A stretch of DNA of 64,000 nt from Verrucomicrobiaceae bacterium (GCA_027484445.1 JAIXSY010000062.1:62001-126000); one strand, 5' to 3'; positions 33,079-42,981 are shown, counted from the stretch's first letter. A program made the numbers and translations. Notes: a model not told the origin generated them from the sequence alone.

Positions 33079-35178
33079 ATGCGCTTCTCCCTTCATGCGC
33101 ATTCCTTCAGATGGATCGGACTGATCAGTCTGTTGAATCCATCTGCCATCCTGGCCCACCCGCTTCAGGCTGAGCCCATCAATCACCCCTACGTCTTCAC
33201 CTTTGATCAATTCAACCTGCCTGAAGATCCCGACGAGCATGTCATCGAAGGCGGTTACTTGTTGCTCGCAGAGTTGAACTGCACTGCCTGTCATGCTGCG
33301 CCAGAGGCATGGCAGGAGCGGCTTTCGCCGAAGTCGGGCCCTAATTTGGCAGGTGTGGGTTCTCGGCTTGATGCCGATCAACTCTGGCTTTTCGTGCGCA
33401 GCCCCCAGTATCGAAAAAAAGGCACACAGATGCCAGGCCTCTTTGCCGGTGAGGAAGGCGATGCTGCGAAGGTCGAAGCCATCGTCGAATACCTGAGCTC
33501 ACTGAAACAAGCGCCCCCCAAGATGCCTGTGGGCGACGGTGCGCATGGCAAGCAGCTGTATCACCAAGTTGGCTGCGTGGCCTGTCATGAGCCAGGTACG
33601 GATTTTCGGCCTGAGAAAGTGCCTGCTGACATGGAGGTGGAGAAGCCCGGCAATGCTTCAGTGCCCATCGCTTTGGCAGACGTCTATGATGTGGATTCGC
33701 TGGCCTACTTCCTGAAGAATCCACTGCATCTTCGTCCCTCAGGTCGAATGCCTGACATGCGGCTCACCGATCAGGAAGCGGCAGACATCGCGGCCTACTT
33801 GCACGTGGGCCGACAGCCCGAAAAAGCCATCGAGCGTGCGGCGCTGAAGCTTCCGCCTCAAGGCATTGAGAAAGGCAAAGCGCTCTTTGCAGAGATGAGC
33901 TGCGCGAACTGCCACGGTGGCCTGGAGCCGAAAGCAAAGGCAACTGCACCCAGCCTCATGGTTCTCAACAAAGAGCAGGGCTGTCTTTCCGCCGTTCAAA
34001 AAACAGGCATCCCACGTTACGACCTGAATGAACTGCAAAAGCGTGCTCTCCAGTTGGCATTGGGTGCCCTTCAAAAAGGGCAAGCGCCTCAGCTGACGCC
34101 TGCACAAAAGGTGGACTGGCAGATGACACGATTGAATTGCTATGCCTGTCATGATCGAGATGGCAAAGGTGGTCCAGAGGACCCACGAGCGCAGTATTTC
34201 ACCAGCAATGACGGCAGTGCGGAATCGCTTGGGGAGCTGGCTCATCTGCCGCCGAATCTGGATCACACGGGAAGGAAGCTCACACGAGCATGGCTTGAGA
34301 AAATTCTTTTCGGTGAAGGCGGTCGTGTGCGCCCCTACATGAACACGCGCATGCCAAATTTCGGGAAGGCAGAGACCGAAGGATTGATCGTGCTCCTTCC
34401 TGAAGCGGATCGGCGTGAAACACCAGTGCAGATCAACACCAGTGGGCTAGAAAAGCATCACCGCGCTGAACTGGGCCGTAAGCTGCTGGGCACCACGGGG
34501 CTCGCCTGCGTTGGATGCCATGGCCTGAAGGAACGCAAATCGTTAGGCCCGCCTGTCGTGCGCCTGACACAAACGGTGGATCGCCTACAGCCGGAGTATT
34601 TCAAAGAGCTGCTGCTGAATCCGCAGGCCACTCAGCCCGGCACCATGATGCCGCCGATGTTTATGGGACGGAAGACGGCGGAAAAAGACATCGAATCCAT
34701 CTGGACATACCTGAAGGAGCTCGAAGGTCAGCCACTGCCCGATGGTCTGATTTCTAACGAAGACTTTGAGCTAAAGCCTGCATCAGTGGGCCGTCCCATC
34801 ATTTTCCGTAGCTTCATCGAAGGTGCAGGCAGTCATGCGATTGGGGTGGGTTTTCCAGAAGGAGTTCATGCGGCGTTTGATTCTTCACAAGTGCGCTGGG
34901 CTCTGATCTGGAAGGGGAAATTCCTCGACGCGATGAGCAACTGGCAAAGCCGCGAGATGCTGCCGATCAAGCCACTCGGCACCGATGTGAAGGAATTGCC
35001 TGCGCCGACCGGACAGCGTGAATTTCGAGGCTACCGACTTGGCCATGATGGTGTGCCGACTTTCCTCTATTCCCTGGATGGCCAGATGGTGGAAGACACG
35101 TTGCGGCCTGCCAATGGCGGCTTGGAGCACAGCCTCAAGATCAACGGCATGACAACAAAGGAGGTCATCTCATGGTAA
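33079..35178 (+). CDS. Exported multiheme c-type cytochrome
   Basis: This 699-residue protein has a signal peptide ending near SAILA and five CxxCH heme-binding sites: CTACH, CVACH, CANCH, CYACH and CVGCH. Several have following Met-rich stretches that may supply the distal ligand. It resembles PVC-group cytochromes that pass electrons from secreted dehydrogenases. Its last seven bases overlap the start of the propeller-dehydrogenase gene, so the pair probably forms a periplasmic electron-transfer unit. The start at ATG 33079 places the signal peptide correctly; the frame reaches 33004 inside the preceding gene. Confidence 0.88.
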   Translation: MRFSLHAHSFRWIGLISLLNPSAILAHPLQAEPINHPYVFTFDQFNLPEDPDEHVIEGGYLLLAELNCTACHAAPEAWQERLSPKSGPNLAGVGSRLDADQLWLFVRSPQYRKKGTQMPGLFAGEEGDAAKVEAIVEYLSSLKQAPPKMPVGDGAHGKQLYHQVGCVACHEPGTDFRPEKVPADMEVEKPGNASVPIALADVYDVDSLAYFLKNPLHLRPSGRMPDMRLTDQEAADIAAYLHVGRQPEKAIERAALKLPPQGIEKGKALFAEMSCANCHGGLEPKAKATAPSLMVLNKEQGCLSAVQKTGIPRYDLNELQKRALQLALGALQKGQAPQLTPAQKVDWQMTRLNCYACHDRDGKGGPEDPRAQYFTSNDGSAESLGELAHLPPNLDHTGRKLTRAWLEKILFGEGGRVRPYMNTRMPNFGKAETEGLIVLLPEADRRETPVQINTSGLEKHHRAELGRKLLGTTGLACVGCHGLKERKSLGPPVVRLTQTVDRLQPEYFKELLLNPQATQPGTMMPPMFMGRKTAEKDIESIWTYLKELEGQPLPDGLISNEDFELKPASVGRPIIFRSFIEGAGSHAIGVGFPEGVHAAFDSSQVRWALIWKGKFLDAMSNWQSREMLPIKPLGTDVKELPAPTGQREFRGYRLGHDGVPTFLYSLDGQMVEDTLRPANGGLEHSLKINGMTTKEVISW

Positions 35179-36644
35179 AGTCAGCTCTTGGCATCGCTCT
35201 CTTGGCCCTCAGCTCTCTGCTTTGTGCCCAAGATCAGGCGGACTACTACCGCACCGTGACACTGGAAACTCCGGCAGGTGTGAATTTTGAAGCAAGCGGC
35301 TTGGATCAGCTGCCGGATGGGAGACTCGCCGTCGCTCTGCGCAAAGGCGAGGTGTGGATCATCCAAAATCCCACGGCAGAACCTCCAACCGTGAAGGCGC
35401 TGGGCTACCAACGTTTTGCCAGTGGCATGCACGAAATCCTGGGCCTTGCGGTGCATGAAGGTGATGTTTACGTGACCCAGCGCAGTGAAGTCACTCGACT
35501 GCGTGACACGGATGATGATGGGGTGGCCGATGAGTATTTGACGGCTAGCAAAGGCTGGGGCGTATCAGGGGCTTATCATGAGTATGCCTATGGCCCGGTG
35601 TTTGATCGTGAAGGCAACATGTACAACACACTGAATTGCTCCATGGGCAAAGCATGGGCTGGAGCTGGGGATCAGGCCGAGCATCCTCTGTGGCGTGGTT
35701 GGACTGTGATGACGCCCAAAGGCAGCACAAAGGCCACGGGCTTTGCTGCTGGCCTCCGCAGTCCCTGTGGCATCGGTTCCAATGCTGAAGGCGATTTGTT
35801 TGGCACGGACCAGCAGGGCAACTGGGTGCCGACCAGTCCCATCATGCACATCCGGCGCGGAGCTTACTTTGGTCATGCAGACTCGATCACGGACATGAAG
35901 CGTCCAGATTCTCCGGTGAAACCACCCGCAAAGGTGCTTGATGGCATCACCGTGGCTGAGGCGGTGACGCAAGTGCCCGGCTTTTGCCTGCCAGCGGTCT
36001 GGCTGCCTTACGTCAAGTTTGGTCAAAGCACCACAGGCCTGCGCTGCGATCAGACTGGCGGAAAGTTTGGCCCGTTTGAGAAGCAGCTGTTCATCGGCGA
36101 GTTTGTGCTCAGCGGCGTGAATCGAGTGTTTTTGGAAAAAGTCGGCGGTGAGTATCAAGGCGCTTGCTTCCCGTTCGTGAGTGGCCTGCAGAGTGCCGTG
36201 CTGACGCTGAATTTTCTACCCGATGGCTCCATGATGGTGGGTCAGAGCAATCGTGGCTGGAACAGCTACGGAAGCAAATCGTATGGCCTGCAACGGCTCG
36301 TGCCGACGGGGCGAGTGCCGCTTGAAATCCAAAAGCTGGAGGCCATCCCTGGCGGCTTTCGCTTCTCGTTCACGCATCCGATTCAGCGGGCCGATTGGTC
36401 AGAAACTCAAGGCCAAAGTTACACCTATCTGCACACAGCGAAGTATGGCAGTCCAGAGATTGATCCGCAGCCGCTGAAACTCAGCGATTGGAATCTAGCT
36501 GCAGACGGTCGCAGCCTGACAGTGCAGGTGGCTAATCTTCGCGCGGGTTATGTGCATGAGTTTGAACTGCCTGAATTGAAGTCGAGCGAAGGCCTGCCCC
36601 TTTGGCATCGCCTTTGCGCCTACACGCTGAACAAATTGCCCTGA
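35172..36644 (+). CDS. Exported beta-propeller dehydrogenase-like protein
   Basis: The 490-residue protein has a signal peptide (MVKSALGIALLALSSLLCAQ) and a glucose/sorbosone dehydrogenase-like beta propeller, with LDQLPDGRLAVALRKGEVW and GLAVHEGDVYVT. It has an EF-hand-like calcium loop DTDDDGVADE. It overlaps the cytochrome gene by seven bases and is likely its electron donor partner. Its stop TGA is directly followed by the stop of uvrB on the other strand. It shares its core with the N-terminal part of the giant protein at 40103. The cofactor (PQQ or other) is not shown by the sequence. Confidence 0.82.
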   Translation: MVKSALGIALLALSSLLCAQDQADYYRTVTLETPAGVNFEASGLDQLPDGRLAVALRKGEVWIIQNPTAEPPTVKALGYQRFASGMHEILGLAVHEGDVYVTQRSEVTRLRDTDDDGVADEYLTASKGWGVSGAYHEYAYGPVFDREGNMYNTLNCSMGKAWAGAGDQAEHPLWRGWTVMTPKGSTKATGFAAGLRSPCGIGSNAEGDLFGTDQQGNWVPTSPIMHIRRGAYFGHADSITDMKRPDSPVKPPAKVLDGITVAEAVTQVPGFCLPAVWLPYVKFGQSTTGLRCDQTGGKFGPFEKQLFIGEFVLSGVNRVFLEKVGGEYQGACFPFVSGLQSAVLTLNFLPDGSMMVGQSNRGWNSYGSKSYGLQRLVPTGRVPLEIQKLEAIPGGFRFSFTHPIQRADWSETQGQSYTYLHTAKYGSPEIDPQPLKLSDWNLAADGRSLTVQVANLRAGYVHEFELPELKSSEGLPLWHRLCAYTLNKLP

Positions 36645-38855
36645 TCAGCTGCGGCGTTTGCCCCCGCGCTTGGGTTTGGGGTAGGACGCACCTTTGGGCT
36701 TGGGCAGAGCACCGCCATCATCAGGATTGAGGCCTGCTTGTTTCTTCAACTCACGAATCTGGTCACGCAGCAAGGCCGCGCGCTCGAATTCCAGCTTGGT
36801 AGCAGCTTCAGCCATTTCCCCTTCCAGTTCGCGGATGACATCGGTGATGATCACATCGCCTGCACCTTTGCCGCCTTCGCGCAGCACGCTCTCCTCGACT
36901 TCTTTCGCCTTGCCAAGGATTTGAAGGCTTTCTTGAACCGCACGCCGCACGGTTTGTGGCGTGATGCCATGCTTTTGATTGTAGGCTTCCTGCACCTCGC
37001 GGCGATGTCGGCTGATGCTCAGCAAGGCTCGGATGCTTTGCGTCTCGATGTCGGCAAACAGCACGACTTCGCCTGCGACATGGCGCGCGGCACGGCCTGC
37101 TGTTTGAATGAGAGAGGTTTCGCTGCGCAGGAAGCCTTCTTTGTCGGCATCCAGGATGCAGACGAGGCTGACCTCGGGCAGATCCAGACCTTCGCGCAGC
37201 AGGTTGATGCCTACCAGCACGTCGCAGTCACCTTTGCGCAGGCTGCGCAGGATTTCGACGCGTTCAATGGCATCTATGTCGCTGTGCAGGTAGCGCACTT
37301 TCATGTCGAGGTTGCGCAGGTAGTCGGTGAGATCTTCGGCGGTGCGTTTGGTTAGGGTGGTGACAAGCACACGCTCATCTTTCTCGATGCGCTGGCGGCA
37401 GAGCTCAATGGTTTCATCAATCTGACCCTTCAAAGGTTTCACGGTGATGATCGGGTCCAGCAGGCCTGTGGGGCGAATGATCTGCTCGACCACGAGGTGC
37501 CGACCTTTCGTGGTGACATCAAATTTTTCCACCGGTTGTGCGCTCCCGCTGGTGCGCACGCTCAGGCCCGGCAAAGCGGCAGGTTCCGTTTCCTCCTGGC
37601 CAATGCGTTCGCGCTGATGCGGGATGTAGGTCGTGTTGCCGACGACGCTATTTTCGATCTCAAAGCGCGCTGGGGTGGCACTGACATAGACCATTTGCCC
37701 GACCTTATCCATGAACTCCGGGAACTTCAGCGGACGGTTGTCGAGCGCGCTGGGAAGCCGGAAGCCGTGCTCCACGAGGACCGTTTTGCGCGAGCGGTCG
37801 CCCTCATACATGCCGCCGATCTGCGGGATGGTGGCGTGGCTTTCGTCGATGAAAACGAGGGGCGGTTCGCGGAAGAAATCCAACAGTGTTCCTGGCGTAG
37901 CCCCCGGCTGTCGGCCCGTGAGGTGGCGGCTGTAGTTTTCGATGCCTTGGCAGAAACCCATCTCCTGCATCATTTCGATGTCATGCTCTGTCCTCATGCG
38001 CAGGCGCTGGGCTTCGAGCAGCTTGCCTTCCTTTTCAAACCAAGCCACGCGCTCGGTCATCTCCTCTCGGATATGCACGATGGCTTTCTTCATTTTATCG
38101 CCCGGCGTGACGAACTGTTTGGCAGGAAAGATGGTGTAGCTGGGTAGCTTCAGTGTCACGGTGCCAGTCAGGATGTCCACGGCGCTGATGCGGTCGATCT
38201 CATCGCCAAAGAACTCGATGCGGATGGCCTCACTGTCGAGGTAGGCAGGCACGACTTCCACCACATCGCCGCGCGCACGGAAGGCGCCTCGCTTGAGTTG
38301 GATGTCATTCCGCTCGTAAAGCATGTTCACGAGTGAAGTCAGCAGTGCCTCGCGGGTCATTGGCTGCCCGACATGCAGCGGCACCATCATGCCCTCGTAA
38401 TCTTCAGGTGAACCCAACCCGTAGATGCAGCTCACGGAGGCGACGACGATCGTGTCTGGCCGTGTCAGCAGCGCACCCATGCTGGAAAGGCGGAGTCGCT
38501 CGATCTCATCGTTCACGTTCGAGTCCTTCTCGATGTAGGTGTCCGTGCGCGGAATGTAGGCCTCTGGCTGGTAGTAGTCGAAGTAGCTGACGAAGTACTC
38601 GACCGAGTTTTCCGGGAAGAAGTTTTTGAACTCCGAGTAAAGCTGCGCCGCGAGCGTTTTGTTGTGGCTGAAGATCAGCGCCGGTTTGCCCACCTCCGCG
38701 ATGACGTTCGCCATGGTGAAGGTTTTTCCTGAACCTGTGACACCAAGCAGCGTTTGGTGTCGATTTCCGGCACGCACGGACTTCACTAGCTTGGCGATGG
38801 CCTGCGACTGGTCGCCACGCGGATGAAATTCAGGATTGAGGCGGAAAGGAGACAT
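36645..38855 (-). CDS. uvrB: Excinuclease ABC subunit B
   Basis: UvrB is the damage-verifying helicase of nucleotide excision repair and works with UvrA and UvrC. The 736-residue product (ATG 38855) has Walker A GVTGSGKTFT, the beta-hairpin region YYQPEAYIPRTDTYIEKD, helicase motif FIDESHAT, QTAGRAARH motif VI and the C-terminal UVR domain (LEFERAALLRDQIREL). A basic tail follows. The frame extends 18 codons upstream without homology. It converges with the propeller gene at an abutting TGATCA stop pair. Neither uvrA nor uvrC is in the window. Confidence 0.95.
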   Translation of the reverse strand: MSPFRLNPEFHPRGDQSQAIAKLVKSVRAGNRHQTLLGVTGSGKTFTMANVIAEVGKPALIFSHNKTLAAQLYSEFKNFFPENSVEYFVSYFDYYQPEAYIPRTDTYIEKDSNVNDEIERLRLSSMGALLTRPDTIVVASVSCIYGLGSPEDYEGMMVPLHVGQPMTREALLTSLVNMLYERNDIQLKRGAFRARGDVVEVVPAYLDSEAIRIEFFGDEIDRISAVDILTGTVTLKLPSYTIFPAKQFVTPGDKMKKAIVHIREEMTERVAWFEKEGKLLEAQRLRMRTEHDIEMMQEMGFCQGIENYSRHLTGRQPGATPGTLLDFFREPPLVFIDESHATIPQIGGMYEGDRSRKTVLVEHGFRLPSALDNRPLKFPEFMDKVGQMVYVSATPARFEIENSVVGNTTYIPHQRERIGQEETEPAALPGLSVRTSGSAQPVEKFDVTTKGRHLVVEQIIRPTGLLDPIITVKPLKGQIDETIELCRQRIEKDERVLVTTLTKRTAEDLTDYLRNLDMKVRYLHSDIDAIERVEILRSLRKGDCDVLVGINLLREGLDLPEVSLVCILDADKEGFLRSETSLIQTAGRAARHVAGEVVLFADIETQSIRALLSISRHRREVQEAYNQKHGITPQTVRRAVQESLQILGKAKEVEESVLREGGKGAGDVIITDVIRELEGEMAEAATKLEFERAALLRDQIRELKKQAGLNPDDGGALPKPKGASYPKPKRGGKRRS

Positions 38856-38912
38856 GAGGTGACCGATGGGGCTACGCTGGTTCGCTGGGCGAAGCCACGT
38901 GAAAGCCAAGGC

Positions 38913-39227
38913 TCAGGCCGTTTTTTCCGCTTCACAATTCCAGCACACTTCGAATCCCTCTGGATTTTCCTCGCCACACTTCGCGCAGATCCACTCGGAC
39001 GTTTCACTGGAAGTCTCCGGGTAGTGATGCGGCTTCAAGATTTCAATCGCCTCGTCATATCGGCTATCATCGACGATGCAGAGCGTGGGCTGAAAGAGTG
39101 GCGAGATGATGTTCAGGGTTTGCGCCCCTGCGTCATTTTGGATGAAGGAGACGATGCCTGCCTCATCCAGCACCGACTTGTAGAAGCCGATGCGGCTGGA
39201 ATCCATGCTGGTGTAAAGTTCTTTCAT
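38913..39227 (-). CDS. DUF2007-type protein with zinc ribbon
   Basis: The 104-residue protein begins with a DUF2007-like signal-transducing fold (MKELYTSMDSSRIGFYKSVL, with VDDSRYDEAIEIL) and ends with a zinc ribbon, ICAKCGEENPEGFEVCWNC, in which four cysteines are spaced CxxC and CxxC. DUF2007 proteins are usually small and of unknown role. Its start codon overlaps the stop of the upstream membrane gene by four bases (ATGA at 39224-39227), so the two are coupled. ATG 39227 is preferred to the longer frame reaching 39359. Confidence 0.75.
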   Translation of the reverse strand: MKELYTSMDSSRIGFYKSVLDEAGIVSFIQNDAGAQTLNIISPLFQPTLCIVDDSRYDEAIEILKPHHYPETSSETSEWICAKCGEENPEGFEVCWNCEAEKTA

Positions 39228-39577
39228 GACGGGGAAGATCTGTAACGGTGAAACAGCCAGTGCATCATGCCAAAGACGACTTCCAGCACGATCAGTGCGA
39301 GCGCATACCACAGCCACATGGGCGCATTGAGCTGTGCCGCAGTCGGTCCATCCATCCACACATTCTCCAAAGGTGTTCGGCTAAGACCGGGGCCTTTCGT
39401 GAAAAACACGAGATGGGGTGAGTGGACTGCGGTTTGTGGACTCTGCCACAGAGGGGAGAGAAGCGTTAGGACTGATGCCGTGAGCAGGTACAAGAACCAG
39501 CGGGCGAATGGGGGCTTGTTCACTGTCAGCCAAGTGCTGGAGAAGGGGAAGGCCAGAAGCTCCAAGAATTCTTTCAT
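39224..39577 (-). CDS. Small membrane protein of unknown function
   Basis: The product from ATG 39577 is 117 residues (a longer frame starts at 39604). Two hydrophobic segments, ARWFLYLLTASVLTLLSPLW and a second reading YALALIVLEVVFGMMHWLF, suggest two transmembrane helices with a loop between. No known family is recognised. It overlaps the DUF2007/zinc-ribbon gene by four bases and is likely its partner. Confidence 0.6.
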   Translation of the reverse strand: MKEFLELLAFPFSSTWLTVNKPPFARWFLYLLTASVLTLLSPLWQSPQTAVHSPHLVFFTKGPGLSRTPLENVWMDGPTAAQLNAPMWLWYALALIVLEVVFGMMHWLFHRYRSSPS

Positions 39578-39649
39578 GAGAGTGCAGATGGGCTGCATGC
39601 GCACATACGCAATGCTTGCGCAAAAGATTACCTGACTCTGTAGCTTTTG

Positions 39650-39997
39650 TCACACCTCAAACTCATCCGCCGGATCAAAGGGTGGCATCGGGATGTTGAT
39701 GATCTTTAGCTTGCCCACGGCACGATGCACACAGCCCGGTCGGATCATGACGCTGGTCATGGGCTTGAGCGGAATGATTTCTCCATCTGCTTCGAGGTGG
39801 CCTTCGCCTTCCAGCACGATGTAGATTTCGGTCATCTTCTGGTGGTAGTGCGCTTTGCTGTCCGCGTGGATGTCTGTCAGATGAACTGTGGCAAGGGTAT
39901 TCCAGGGTTCTTTGAAGGCGCGCCTTGCCTGACCGCAAGGGCACGGAGTGGGTGGAATTTCATCAAGCTGGGCGATGGCATAGCGTGGCTGGGACAT
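39650..39997 (-). CDS. Cupin-domain protein
   Basis: The 115-residue single-domain cupin has the metal-binding motif 1 SKAHYHQKMTEIYIVLEGEG (two His and a Glu) and motif 2 PGCVHRAVG with the second-site His. Such small cupins may be sugar-phosphate isomerases, dioxygenases or sensors. It begins 105 bases from the start of the divergent giant propeller gene. Function unknown. Confidence 0.83.
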   Translation of the reverse strand: MSQPRYAIAQLDEIPPTPCPCGQARRAFKEPWNTLATVHLTDIHADSKAHYHQKMTEIYIVLEGEGHLEADGEIIPLKPMTSVMIRPGCVHRAVGKLKIINIPMPPFDPADEFEV

Positions 39998-40102
39998 GGT
40001 GCTGGATGTTTAAAGGGAGCTGGCTTTTCCGCAATCCCTGTCACCTCTGTGATAGCGAGGTGCAATAAGCAGCCTGTAGCGTGGGTATTGAAGGCTACTC
40101 GC

Positions 40103-42952
40103 ATGAACGTCTTCGTTTTTCCCGCCTTCTGCTGCGCAGTTGCTGTCATCGCTGCCGATTTGCCACCGGACGCGGGATGGACGATTCCTGAATCGGGGAG
40201 ACGCCCGGTCGTGGTCACGGCTCAGATCGCGCAAAAGTTACCCCGGCACGATTTGCCGGATGGCTACAGCTTGGAACTCGCGGCTGCGGCACCGCTGGTC
40301 ACGCATCCCATCATGGGCTGCCTGGATGATCGTGGGCGTCTCTTTGTTGGTGATGCCGTGGGGGTGAATTGGAACAAAGCTCAGCTAGAAAAGAGCCCGC
40401 CCAATCGCGTGCTCATGCTGGAGGACACCGATGGAGATGGCATCTACGACAAGAGCACGGTCTTTGCTGACAAGATGACTTTCCCTCAGGGTGCGTGTTG
40501 GCTGAAAGGGAGCCTCTACGTGGGCTCACCGCCTTCGCTTTGGAAGCTCACGGACACGGACAATGATGGTGTCGCGGATCAGCGCGAGGAGATCGTCACA
40601 GGCTTCGATTACACGGGCAATGCAGCGGATATTCACGGTCCGTTTTTTAACCCCAGCAACGGTCGCCTCTACTGGTGCCATGGACGCAAGGGGCACCGCG
40701 TGACGCAAAAGGATGGCTCTCTGGTGGATGAATCCATGGCTTGTGGCATCTGGAGCTGCCTGCCGGATGGCAAGGAGATCCAGTGGCACTCTCTGGGCTG
40801 TGGTGACAATCCGGTGGAGGTCGATTTCACGCCCGAGGGTGATGTCATCGGCGTGCAAAACCTCTACTACTCGCAGCCGCGTGGCGATACCCTCATCCAT
40901 TGGCTTTATGGTGGCGTCTATGAGCGCGCGGACCAACTGAAGGCCATTGAGCATCTGCCACGCACGCTGGAAACCATGCCCGTGATGCATAACTTTGGCC
41001 ACGTGGCAGTCAGTGGCAGCTGCTTTTGGCGTGGGTTTGGGGGCAAGGCGCTCCAGTTCATGGTCACGCATTTCAACACCGGTCGTCTCGTGCGCATGGA
41101 ACTGACCCCGCAGGGCAGCAGCTACCGAGCGGTGGAAAATGAATTTCTGAAGCTGCATGACCCCGACATTCACCCTAGCGATGTGATGGAGGACCCTCGC
41201 GACGGCTCGCTGCTGCTCTTGGACACTGGCGGCTGGTTCCGCATCGGCTGCCCGAGCAGTCTCATGGCGAAAGCAGACATCCTGGGGGCGATTTACCGCA
41301 TCCGATCTGCACAGCCCAGCAAGCTGGCAGGCGAGCCGCGTGCTGAGCCCAGGCCCACAAAGGCCCTGGTGGTCGATCTCAAATCCAAGTCTGCGATGCT
41401 TCAGCGCCGTGCGCTGGAGACGCTGGCGCAAAACCTGCCCGATGTGGCGGCCAGCGATCATGCAGCGATAGCGAAGGCGCTGCAGCTACTGCTGCGCGCG
41501 GAGTTGGATCCTGCACTGGAGCATTCCGTTATTCAAATGGCACAGCAGACAGGCATCGTCAGCCTGGATGACCTGAAGAAGGAAACCCAGTCTAAGGCGC
41601 TGCGGCGGATGCTGGTCAGCTTTGTGCCGGACGATGCCTCTAGCATGAATTTAAGTCTCGGTGTCGCGGCGAAGCATCTCGATGCCAAGGATGCCGCGCT
41701 CGCTCGTGTGGCGCTGAACCTTGTCACGGCCCATCAGGATGCGGACGAATGGATCACCCCGCAGCTGCTGAAGTGGCTGGAAACAAAGTCGCTCAGTGCA
41801 GAGCGGCAAAAAGCGCTAGAAGGCTATGGTGCCGCCTTACTCAGCCAGCCGCAGACGCAGCAGTTGATCACCCGCTTGCTGTCCAAGCCTGCCACGGAGT
41901 CCATCGCTCTGCGTGTGTTGGCAGCGCAAACCGCTGGTGTCGTGAATGAAGCTTGGCTCGATCCACTGGAGCAAAAGCTTGCGTCTGCTCCCACCCCGTT
42001 GGTGCTGGATGCCATCCAAAAGCTACGCTCGCCGCACTTTGACCCGACTTTGCTCAAGCTGGCCGCTGATGCCCGGCAACCGCTCTCCCTTCGCCTGAAA
42101 GCCATGGATGCAGTGCGCAGCATGAAGCTGACCGGTGAGACCTTGGCGATGGTGAGGGGAGTGATGGCCGATCCCGCCTCATCCGCTGCAGCGAAGATTC
42201 AAGCGGCTGGGATGCTCGCCGCTGCTCCCATGTCGAAAGAGCAAGTGACTGAAGTGGCACCACTGTTTGCTAGCCTTGGTCCCGTGGAGTTGAAGACGAT
42301 GCTGCCTCTGATGAAGAAGCACAAGGATGCCGATTTGGCCCGCCGCATCGCTACGGAGATCGCCAAAAATCCTGCCATCGCTAGCCAGCAGGAAAGTCAC
42401 TACCGCACGGCCTTGGCCGACCTCCCCGTGGACATCTTCGAGACCATCATCCACCCCGCTTATCAAAAGGCCACAGAGGCCATGGAGGCCAAAAAGCGCC
42501 AACTAACCGCGCTCGCGGACAAGGCCGCAACGATGGGCAAGGCAACCTTAGGTAAAGCCCACTTTGCAGCGGGCAAGGGCACCTGCATCGCTTGTCACAA
42601 GATCGGCGACTTGGGACGTGCCATTGGCCCTGACTTGTCGAAGATCGGAGCTATCCGCACGGAGCGTGATTTGCTGGAAAGTATCCTCTTTCCTAGCAAC
42701 ACCCTAGCTCGCGATTACGAGGCACACATCATCGAAACGGCGGACGGTCAGCAGACTCTGGGGGTGATTCGCAGCCACACGGCGGAGGGCTTGCTCGTCG
42801 TGGACATGGCAGGTCAGGAAAAAAGCATCCCGCACCCGAGCATCACCGGCGACACCCCTTTGACCACCAGTCTCATGCCCATGGGGCTGGATCAAACACT
42901 GCCGGAAGCTGAGCTTCTCGATCTGGTGGCCTATCTCCGAAGCCTGAAATGA
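40103..42952 (+). CDS. Giant PVC-type exported dehydrogenase propeller fused to a heme domain
   Basis: The 949-residue product starts with MNVFVFPAFCCAVAVIAA, a signal peptide. The N-terminal half is the Pirellula/Verrucomicrobium-type membrane-bound dehydrogenase propeller (TIGR02604-like), with calcium loops DTDGDGIYD and DTDNDGVADQ. A helical HEAT-like region of about 400 residues follows, then a C-terminal heme-binding domain (TIGR02603-like) with GKGTCIACHKIGDLGRA and RDYEAHI. This fusion joins oxidation of a substrate, likely a sugar, to electron passage through a heme. The frame reaches back to 39725, but the ATG at 40103 gives the correct signal peptide. Confidence 0.88.
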   Translation: MNVFVFPAFCCAVAVIAADLPPDAGWTIPESGRRPVVVTAQIAQKLPRHDLPDGYSLELAAAAPLVTHPIMGCLDDRGRLFVGDAVGVNWNKAQLEKSPPNRVLMLEDTDGDGIYDKSTVFADKMTFPQGACWLKGSLYVGSPPSLWKLTDTDNDGVADQREEIVTGFDYTGNAADIHGPFFNPSNGRLYWCHGRKGHRVTQKDGSLVDESMACGIWSCLPDGKEIQWHSLGCGDNPVEVDFTPEGDVIGVQNLYYSQPRGDTLIHWLYGGVYERADQLKAIEHLPRTLETMPVMHNFGHVAVSGSCFWRGFGGKALQFMVTHFNTGRLVRMELTPQGSSYRAVENEFLKLHDPDIHPSDVMEDPRDGSLLLLDTGGWFRIGCPSSLMAKADILGAIYRIRSAQPSKLAGEPRAEPRPTKALVVDLKSKSAMLQRRALETLAQNLPDVAASDHAAIAKALQLLLRAELDPALEHSVIQMAQQTGIVSLDDLKKETQSKALRRMLVSFVPDDASSMNLSLGVAAKHLDAKDAALARVALNLVTAHQDADEWITPQLLKWLETKSLSAERQKALEGYGAALLSQPQTQQLITRLLSKPATESIALRVLAAQTAGVVNEAWLDPLEQKLASAPTPLVLDAIQKLRSPHFDPTLLKLAADARQPLSLRLKAMDAVRSMKLTGETLAMVRGVMADPASSAAAKIQAAGMLAAAPMSKEQVTEVAPLFASLGPVELKTMLPLMKKHKDADLARRIATEIAKNPAIASQQESHYRTALADLPVDIFETIIHPAYQKATEAMEAKKRQLTALADKAATMGKATLGKAHFAAGKGTCIACHKIGDLGRAIGPDLSKIGAIRTERDLLESILFPSNTLARDYEAHIIETADGQQTLGVIRSHTAEGLLVVDMAGQEKSIPHPSITGDTPLTTSLMPMGLDQTLPEAELLDLVAYLRSLK

Positions 42953-42974
42953 AAAAGCTCCCCGAAGGGGGAGC
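42952..42974 (-). terminator. Intrinsic terminator of the tRNA-Lys pair
   Basis: A 7-bp stem, GCTCCCC (42957-42963) with GGGGAGC (42968-42974), closes a GAAG loop. On the minus strand it is followed by five Ts. It lies eight bases beyond the 3' end of the first tRNA-Lys and overlaps the stop of the giant propeller gene. Confidence 0.75.
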
Positions 42975-42981
42975 GTGAAAG

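Noticed and set aside
39725..40102. Upstream extension of the giant propeller gene
   Set aside because: It covers the cupin gene on the other strand, and the signal peptide starts at 40103.
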